From Plantimonas leprariae (GTDB taxonomy: Bacteria > Pseudomonadota > Alphaproteobacteria > Rhizobiales > Rhizobiaceae), in contig NZ_VZDO01000001.1 in NCBI RefSeq assembly GCF_008802405.1, positions 434,001 through 498,000 of the forward strand: a stretch of DNA of 64,000 nt. The letters run 5' to 3'. Made by a program: the position numbers and the translations under genes. A model generated the notes under the pieces. It made no database searches and was not told where the DNA came from. It saw only the letters and a list, made by a program, of their open reading frames with translations. Of this stretch, positions 58,551 through 64,000 are shown piece after piece. The first letter of the stretch is position 1; the number at the start of each line of letters is the position of its first letter.

Positions 58551-60810
58551 AGACGCCGTCCCAGTCGGCCGGGACCGGCGCGGCTTCGAGCAGCGCCAGA
58601 CGCTCGGCGTAGATGCGGTGGAGCTTCGCGAGCGGCTCGAAACCGTAGGAGCGCGCGAGGTCGAGGCTGGCCTTCGCCTCGGCGAACCGGCCGGCGCGGT
58701 AGGCTTCGATCATCGCGCCGTGCGCCGCGGCGAGGCCCCGGAAGTCCGCCGTCCCGGCGAAATCCGCATCGCCGACGAGCGCGAAGAGCGGCAGCGGCTC
58801 GGCGCGCCCGACGACGCGCACGAGGTCGATCGCGACGAAGGCGAGATCGGGCGCCCCTGCCCGGACCGCTTCGGTCACCGCGATGGCGACGCCGTATTCC
58901 TTGGTCAGGCCTTCGACGCGCGAGGCGACGTTCATGCCGTCGCCGATGGCGGAATAGCTGAAGCGCTGGGCGGAGCCGAGATTGCCGACGCAGCAGACGG
59001 CGTTGTTGAGGCCGATGCCGATCTTCAGCGGGACCGCGCTCCGGGCGTTCAGGAGTTCGAGCTCGCGCACCATGGCGAGCGCGCCGAGACAGGCCCGGCG
59101 GCGATGGTCTGCGATGTCGAGGGGCGCGTTCCAGAAGGCGACGATCGCGTCGCCCATATACTTGTCGATCGTCGCCTCGGAGCGCAGCAGGACGTCTGTC
59201 ATCGGCGTCAGGAAGTTGTTGAGCAGCGTCGTCAGCTCGTTCGCGCCGAGCTTCTCCGAGATCGAGGTGAAGGAGCGGATGTCGGAGAAGAGGATCGTCA
59301 GCTCGCGCTCCTCGCCCCCGAGCTTCAGGAGGGCCGGGTTGTCGGCGAGGCGCTCCACCAGCGCCGGCGCGAGGTAGTGCGAGAAGGCGCCGCGCACGAA
59401 CTTCTTCTCGCGGTTGGTGAGCAGCAGGAGGAGTGGCATCGTGATCGCGAAGACCGCGACGACGGCCGTGGTCGGCAGGATCGGGTCGACGAGCAGGCGG
59501 TGGCGGCTGAAGGCGAACCAGGATCCCGCGAGGACGATGCCGACCAGCGTCACCGCGCTGACCGCGCTGAACGTGGCGCTGCCCTGCCGGATGACGACGA
59601 GCAGCATGAGGCCGGCGAGCGCCGCGGCGGCGACCTCCAGCCCGTGCGCCCAGTCCGGCTGGGACAGGAACACGCCGCCGAAGATCTGGTCGATCACCTC
59701 GGCATGGACGCGCATGCCCGGCATCGAGGCGGCCACCGGCGTCGCCACGAGATCGCGGAGGCCGAGGGCGCTCGTGCCGACCACGACGATATGCCCGGCG
59801 ATCTCGTCGGCGAGCGCCTGGCTGGCCTCCGGATCGAGAAGGACGCTCGCCGACACGGTCTTCACCGAGGGGAGACCCGAGAAGTAGATCCAGAAGCTGC
59901 CGTCGGCGGTGGTCGGCACTTCGAAGTCGCCGACCTTCAGCGCTGTGACCGCCGGCCGGCCGCTATCCGTCTCGCCGCTGGCGCTGGTGGTGCGCAGGAT
60001 CAGGGTGGAGGCTCCTTGCGCGACGCGCAGCGCCTCGACCGACAGCGACGGCTGCAAGCGCCCTTGCGCGTTCGCGACGAGCGGGATGCGCCGGACGATG
60101 CCGTCGCGGCTCGGCGGGAAGGAGAAGAAGCCGGTGCCGCGCGCCGCCGCATCGAGACCGGCGAGGTTCGCGACGCCGCCGCTGAATGCCGCCATGAAGC
60201 TCGTCGGGTCGCGGCCGGCATAGGCGAAGCCGGTCTTCGGCTCAGGCAGCGCGTTGTCGGTCTCGCCGGACACGGCGAAGCCCGCGACGACGCTGCTGCG
60301 GCCGAAGCTCTCGGCGAGCAACGCGTCGTTGTCGAGGCCGGCGCCGCCGGCCGGCATCACCACCGCGATGCCGGCCTTCTGCAATTCGGCCGCAACGCGC
60401 GCCGGCGAGGTGCGGTCGGCCTCGGGGAACACCATGTCGAAGGCGATCGTCGCGGCGCCGAGCTCGCCGAGGCGGTCGACGATCTTCGCCAGCGCCGAGC
60501 GCGGCCAGGGCCATTGGCCGAGTTGCGCGATCGAGGCCTCGTCGACGTCGACGAGGAGGATCGGCGCATGCGCCTCCTCGCGTGGCAGGACGCGCTGGTA
60601 GGCATCGAACACCAGCGCCTTGAAGCGGTCGAGCACGGTGACCTGCGTGCCGGCGAAGGCGATCGTCGCGATGAGCGTCGCGAGCCCGTAGCTCCAGACG
60701 ATCAGCGCCTCGCGTCGCGAGCGCACGCCGAACCAGCGGCGAGTCGTGGCGATCGCCCCTCCCCCGGCCCGGCGGTGGGCGCCGCCCGCCGGATAGGTGA
60801 CGTCGGCCAC
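58531..60810 (-). CDS. CHASE2-domain class III adenylate/guanylate cyclase
   Basis: A 759-residue integral membrane cyclase with a GTG start. A first membrane span (about 37-57), a large extracytoplasmic CHASE2 sensor domain (about 70-390), a cluster of three spans (about 395-470) and a cytoplasmic class III catalytic domain (about 500-690) follow in order. The catalytic part has the metal Asp in LFSDIRSFTS, the second in KYMGDAIVAFWN (with the adenine-selecting Lys), and the transition-state Asn and Arg in MNVASRVEGL, so it should be active. It lies directly downstream of the FecR-domain gene (13 bases), suggesting co-expression. Confidence 0.92.
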   Translation of the reverse strand: MADVTYPAGGAHRRAGGGAIATTRRWFGVRSRREALIVWSYGLATLIATIAFAGTQVTVLDRFKALVFDAYQRVLPREEAHAPILLVDVDEASIAQLGQWPWPRSALAKIVDRLGELGAATIAFDMVFPEADRTSPARVAAELQKAGIAVVMPAGGAGLDNDALLAESFGRSSVVAGFAVSGETDNALPEPKTGFAYAGRDPTSFMAAFSGGVANLAGLDAAARGTGFFSFPPSRDGIVRRIPLVANAQGRLQPSLSVEALRVAQGASTLILRTTSASGETDSGRPAVTALKVGDFEVPTTADGSFWIYFSGLPSVKTVSASVLLDPEASQALADEIAGHIVVVGTSALGLRDLVATPVAASMPGMRVHAEVIDQIFGGVFLSQPDWAHGLEVAAAALAGLMLLVVIRQGSATFSAVSAVTLVGIVLAGSWFAFSRHRLLVDPILPTTAVVAVFAITMPLLLLLTNREKKFVRGAFSHYLAPALVERLADNPALLKLGGEERELTILFSDIRSFTSISEKLGANELTTLLNNFLTPMTDVLLRSEATIDKYMGDAIVAFWNAPLDIADHRRRACLGALAMVRELELLNARSAVPLKIGIGLNNAVCCVGNLGSAQRFSYSAIGDGMNVASRVEGLTKEYGVAIAVTEAVRAGAPDLAFVAIDLVRVVGRAEPLPLFALVGDADFAGTADFRGLAAAHGAMIEAYRAGRFAEAKASLDLARSYGFEPLAKLHRIYAERLALLEAAPVPADWDGVFTARSK

Positions 60811-60823
60811 CGCCGTCGCGCCC

Positions 60824-63625
60824 TCAGGGCGTCCGCGCGCCGGCGACGATGCCGCTGGCGTTCCACGCGCCGTCGCCGCTGCCGAGATTGAAGTTGCCGA
60901 TGACGCCAGCGGCGATCGCGGAGCCGTTGTTGACGAATGCGCCGTTCACCGCGCCGCTGGCGTCGTTTGCGCCACCCGTGCTGTTGGTCTGCGCCAAGCC
61001 GCCGTTGAACAGGGCGTCCGGGGTGTCGCCGGTGTTTGCGCCAATAGTACCCGCGAAGTTACGCCCGTCGAAGTTGTCGATATTCATTGACCCGGCGCGC
61101 GAGCCGAAATCGTAGGTCATTCGCATCGAACCGCTGGCCAGATAGTCGCCGATGCCGCTGTTGTCTCTGACCGTCACATGGCCGAGCGCGCTGCCGGCAT
61201 AGCTGGCAGAGCCGGAAAGCGTCGCGACCTGCGCGTTCGTCGTGACGTCGCCGGCCACCCATTGGCCGAGATGCACCTGCGACTGGATCCGGTTGTCCGC
61301 GTCGTCGGGCACGTTGTCGGCCCTGGCGCGCACTGCGGTTCCCCACCAGCCCCATTCGAGGAACTTGCAGGCGCACATCTGGCCGTTCGGCAGAAGGTTC
61401 GGCTGCGGGTTGGCGTCGCCGGAGACGAAGTAGGTGTTGGGATTGTTGTCGCGCACCTGGGGATAGGTCGCCGGCGCGCCGTTGTCGTCGGTGACGGTCA
61501 CCGTCGTTCGCTGACGATTGCCGTTTTGGATCGCGCCGAACTTGTCGTCGTCGACATAAGCGTTCTGGCCGCCACTGGTGTTGCCGAGAACGCCGGCGCC
61601 GAAGGCGACGTGCGTCCTGAGACCGGTGGTGCCGATCTCCAGTTCGCCTCCAACGGAATTCCGCTGACGGTTGAACTCGACGTAGACGGCGTTGGGGTCC
61701 GAGCCGCTGTCCGAAACGTCGTTGTAGCCATTGTTCGGCGAGAACCCCTCCTGGAGGCCCGCAGCGAAGCCGCGGATGGCTTGCGTGCCGGACGCGCCGA
61801 GATTGCGGGTCGTTCCCTGATTTGCCGCGAAATCTGCAGCCGAACGCTCGTCCTGCAGGCCCAAGAGATGGAAGGTGCCGAAATCAGGACTCAGACCGCC
61901 GGTCGCGATGCCATCTGCGGACGTGTTGTTGCCGGTGATGTCGGTGCCAAGAACGAGATACTGTCCGTTCGATCCGAACAGCTGATTGCCGCCGTTCGGT
62001 CCCTTCAAACCTGCGATGGCGCCGCCCATTCGGTACGACAAGCCGTAGGCGTCGTCGCGATAGCTCCCGCGACGGCCGAAATCGAAGCTAAGAGCATCGG
62101 AGTCGTCCGTCCCGAGTACGGCGGCGGTGACGCCGATGCCGCTTCGCTGTTCCGGCCCGACGCCGTCGATCACCAGCCAGGACTGGAACAGCTTCGGATT
62201 GCCGACCGTGGTGTTCTCGGCGAGGTAGAACGGCGTGATCGATGCCGTCGAATAGTCGACGCCGAGGACGCCGTTCTGCATAAAAGGAACGGGCAGGCCT
62301 TGGAGGAGGTCGGGCGTGAAGGAGTAGGTCCGGATATCGCCGGACGACAGGCGGCTCGCGTCGGCGATGGGCGTGCCGGCGAGTGCGTAGACAGGTTGCG
62401 TCAGGTCGTTGCCAAGGATGAGCTGATAGAAGCGGAACCCGTCCGATCCGACGAACCCGCCGCCGAGAAGTTGCACGCCGCCAAGCGAGGCCCCGGCCTC
62501 CTGTCCGATCACCTCCGCCCTCAGTCCGCCGGACGGGGCGTCGGCGAACAGCGGCAGCACCAGCGTGCCGCGGTTGGTCGATCCGGAAGCGGTTCCGCCG
62601 CCGCGCAGCGTGACGATGCGGTCCTCATCCGCCGAACCGCCGACGAGCCCGGTCGCACCGGGATTCTGCACGACTTCGCCATCGCTGTTCGTGAAGGTCT
62701 GGCCGGCCGTCAGGAGACGCGCGGTCAAGGTCGTCGGGTTCGGCTCCGGTTCAGGCTCCGGCTCCGGCCCCGGACCAGGCTGGATCGGCGTGTCGGTGCC
62801 GGCTTCTTCCACGACGTCCTCCCGCACCACGTCGACGTTCTGCTCCTGCACCGCGGTCAGCACCTCGCTGCGCGGTTCGGGCCGCGGCTGCGGCACGGGC
62901 GGGTTGACGACGAGCGCAAGTTGCGAGTTGTCGCGCGGCACGTCGCTGTCGGCGACGATCCGGTCGGTCGGCGGGTTCGCCGAGCCGCCGGTCGTGCCGG
63001 GGCGTCCCGCCAGCGCGGTCTGGATCTGGCCGGCGGCCGCGGGTGGCGTCTTCACCACCTGCCGGGTCTGCTTCCCGTCCGGGCCGGTCTCGACCACGAT
63101 GGAATAACCGGGCTCGTAGACGCGGTTCGTCTGGCCGTTCGGCCCCGTCAGCGTCACCTCGCGCCCGAACACCATCGACACCGTGCCGTCGCCGCGCCCA
63201 CCCATCGCGATGTCGACCACGGCGCCGCGAATGCCGATCGTCCCGACCGGCGAGTTGATGCGCACCCCGTTCGGCGTCTTCGAGGTCTTGCCGCCGATGA
63301 AGCGGAACACGCCCTTGGTCAGGGTCGCGGAAACCTCCGCCGTGCCCCGGTTCGGGTCGTAGACGAAGCGGTCGATCGTCAGCGACGAGTTCGGCCCGGC
63401 GGTGAAGGCCGTCCCGTCGGCCAGCAGGATCTGCAGGAGGCCGATCGGATTGGTGTCGATCCGCTCGTTGAAGATGATGTTGTCGCCGAGCGCGAGCGTG
63501 CGCACCGCCTGGCTCGGCGGCGTGCCGCGCGCCTGCTGGTTCACCGCGGAGGTGATGCCGACGTTCTGGGCGCCGGCCGGCGCGGCGACGCCGGCGAGGA
63601 GAAGGGTCGCGAGAAGGAGCCGCAT
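60824..63625 (-). CDS. FecR-domain secreted/surface protein with a TbpB-like C-terminal region
   Basis: A 933-residue protein. A signal peptide ends near AGA-QN (residue 19/20). A FecR domain covers about 45-165, with VRINSPVGTIGIRGA. A Pro/Glu-rich linker follows (about 282-298). A long Gly/Asn/Ser/Asp-rich middle ends in a CACKFLEWGWWG motif. The C-terminal SGSASYAGSALGHVTV... ASGSMRMTYDFGSRAGSMNIDNFDGRNFAGTI resembles the C-lobe barrel of TbpB-type lipoproteins. No lipobox is seen, so it is probably soluble periplasmic or exported. Next to an outer-membrane protein and a CHASE2 cyclase, it may sense or present a ligand at the surface. Confidence 0.8.
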   Translation of the reverse strand: MRLLLATLLLAGVAAPAGAQNVGITSAVNQQARGTPPSQAVRTLALGDNIIFNERIDTNPIGLLQILLADGTAFTAGPNSSLTIDRFVYDPNRGTAEVSATLTKGVFRFIGGKTSKTPNGVRINSPVGTIGIRGAVVDIAMGGRGDGTVSMVFGREVTLTGPNGQTNRVYEPGYSIVVETGPDGKQTRQVVKTPPAAAGQIQTALAGRPGTTGGSANPPTDRIVADSDVPRDNSQLALVVNPPVPQPRPEPRSEVLTAVQEQNVDVVREDVVEEAGTDTPIQPGPGPEPEPEPEPNPTTLTARLLTAGQTFTNSDGEVVQNPGATGLVGGSADEDRIVTLRGGGTASGSTNRGTLVLPLFADAPSGGLRAEVIGQEAGASLGGVQLLGGGFVGSDGFRFYQLILGNDLTQPVYALAGTPIADASRLSSGDIRTYSFTPDLLQGLPVPFMQNGVLGVDYSTASITPFYLAENTTVGNPKLFQSWLVIDGVGPEQRSGIGVTAAVLGTDDSDALSFDFGRRGSYRDDAYGLSYRMGGAIAGLKGPNGGNQLFGSNGQYLVLGTDITGNNTSADGIATGGLSPDFGTFHLLGLQDERSAADFAANQGTTRNLGASGTQAIRGFAAGLQEGFSPNNGYNDVSDSGSDPNAVYVEFNRQRNSVGGELEIGTTGLRTHVAFGAGVLGNTSGGQNAYVDDDKFGAIQNGNRQRTTVTVTDDNGAPATYPQVRDNNPNTYFVSGDANPQPNLLPNGQMCACKFLEWGWWGTAVRARADNVPDDADNRIQSQVHLGQWVAGDVTTNAQVATLSGSASYAGSALGHVTVRDNSGIGDYLASGSMRMTYDFGSRAGSMNIDNFDGRNFAGTIGANTGDTPDALFNGGLAQTNSTGGANDASGAVNGAFVNNGSAIAAGVIGNFNLGSGDGAWNASGIVAGARTP

Positions 63626-63639
63626 CGGAAAATCTCCTC

Positions 63640-64000
63640 TCAGAACCGCCACACGACGCCGAGCGACGTCGAGACGTTGTCGTAGTTGCGCAGGTCGTAG
63701 TTCGACGAGACGTTGCGGTAGCCGACCGTCGTCTGCACCGCCCAGTCGGCGGCGACCGGCACGGTCAGCGAGCCCTCGACGAAGCTCTCGTCGTCCTCTT
63801 CCTCCTTCGTCAGGCTGAAGATCAGGTCGGGGTCGTCGTAGCCGCGCTTGATGTAGCCGCCGGTCAGGCCGAACACCCAGGGCTCGTCCTGCGTGGGAAA
63901 CGGCGAGCGGAAACCGAGCCGCGCCCCTGCCGTGATGCCGCCCTCGGTGTAGCTGAGGAAGTCGGCGTCCGCGGCGCGGCGCTCGCCGTTCAGCCCCGCG
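63640..64000 (-). CDS. C-terminal part of an outer-membrane beta-barrel protein
   Basis: The frame is open to the right edge, so only the last 120 residues are seen. They alternate polar and hydrophobic residues with Gly and aromatic turns, and end in SLGVVWRF, a terminal aromatic residue typical of barrel insertion by BamA. Phrases such as GGYIKRGYDDPDLIF and TTVGYRNVSSNYDLRNY fit long barrel strands. Its place upstream of a FecR/TbpB-like gene suggests a Slam-like exporter or a porin partner, but the start is outside the window. Confidence 0.65.
   Translation of the reverse strand, partial: AGLNGERRAADADFLSYTEGGITAGARLGFRSPFPTQDEPWVFGLTGGYIKRGYDDPDLIFSLTKEEEDDESFVEGSLTVPVAADWAVQTTVGYRNVSSNYDLRNYDNVSTSLGVVWRF

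Noticed and set aside
62740-62800. Short tandem repeat (Pro-Glu/Pro-Gly codons) in the FecR gene
   Set aside because: Ordinary low-complexity linker; not a CRISPR or mobile-element repeat.

Overview
The window is high-GC (roughly two thirds G+C) chromosomal DNA from an alphaproteobacterium, most likely of the order Hyphomicrobiales (Rhizobiales). The evidence is the run chvI-chvG-hprK-manX-ptsH-ahcY-divL-tsaE/amgK-murU-addB-addA-trxA, then folC-accD-trpA-trpB-trpF on the other strand. Supporting markers are DivL with tyrosine in place of the phospho-accepting histidine, a short HprK, and a PmtA-type phospholipid methyltransferase. I cannot assign a family or genus. A near-perfect parS site (20991-21006) suggests the origin-proximal part of the chromosome. 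I saw no insertion sequence, prophage, CRISPR array, rRNA or tRNA.

Layout. 1-4.5 kb (+): end of a stress flavoprotein-like gene, the ChvI/ChvG two-component system, and the regulatory nitrogen-type PTS pieces HprK, EIIA-Man and HPr. 4.5-6.7 kb (-): a cupin and an exported protein of unknown function. 6.8-13.4 kb (+): ahcY behind a palindromic operator, then divL, a tsaE-amgK fusion and murU. 13.4-21 kb: a GFA-family gene (-), addB, addA and trxA. 21-27.3 kb (-): one compact operon, ygjP-like, trpF, trpB, an uncharacterised gene, trpA, accD, folC. 27.4-35.1 kb (-): DUF2852 protein, phaZ, DUF1330 protein, pyrF, a LOV blue-light histidine kinase, polA. 35.1-35.5 kb: a gene-free stretch with two hairpins showing the same C-rich loop, a candidate small RNA.

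35.5-43.5 kb is mixed and more accessory: an orphan tricarboxylate-type binding protein divergent from malate synthase G, a P-loop kinase-like protein, a ceramidase-family membrane protein, a glyoxalase-fold protein, an L,D-transpeptidase, a CueR-like regulator, a ParDE-like toxin-antitoxin pair and an MmcB-like nuclease-fold protein. 43.5-47 kb: dnaK behind a heat-shock-type promoter, then dnaJ. 47-52.6 kb: a second GFA protein, pmtA, an FMN reductase, an SDR, and a class A penicillin-binding protein followed by a structured intergenic region.

53-56.5 kb is a tightly overlapping four-gene operon: glycosyltransferase 2, acyl-CoA dehydrogenase-like protein, PIG-L/LmbE deacetylase and NodS-like methyltransferase. 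Together these look like a pathway for an N-modified amino-sugar product that I cannot name, and it is the best candidate for an undescribed system. 56.5-58.5 kb: class II photolyase and a metallophosphoesterase. 58.5-64 kb (-): an envelope signalling module of CHASE2-adenylate cyclase, a FecR-domain protein with a C-terminal region resembling a TbpB-type barrel, and the end of an outer-membrane beta-barrel protein that runs off the window.

Functional themes are cell-cycle and envelope regulation (ChvGI, DivL, PBP1, L,D-transpeptidase, MurU/AmgK recycling), DNA repair (AddAB, PolA, MmcB, photolyase), light and stress response (LOV kinase, photolyase, DnaKJ), and C4/PHB carbon handling (GlcB, PhaZ).
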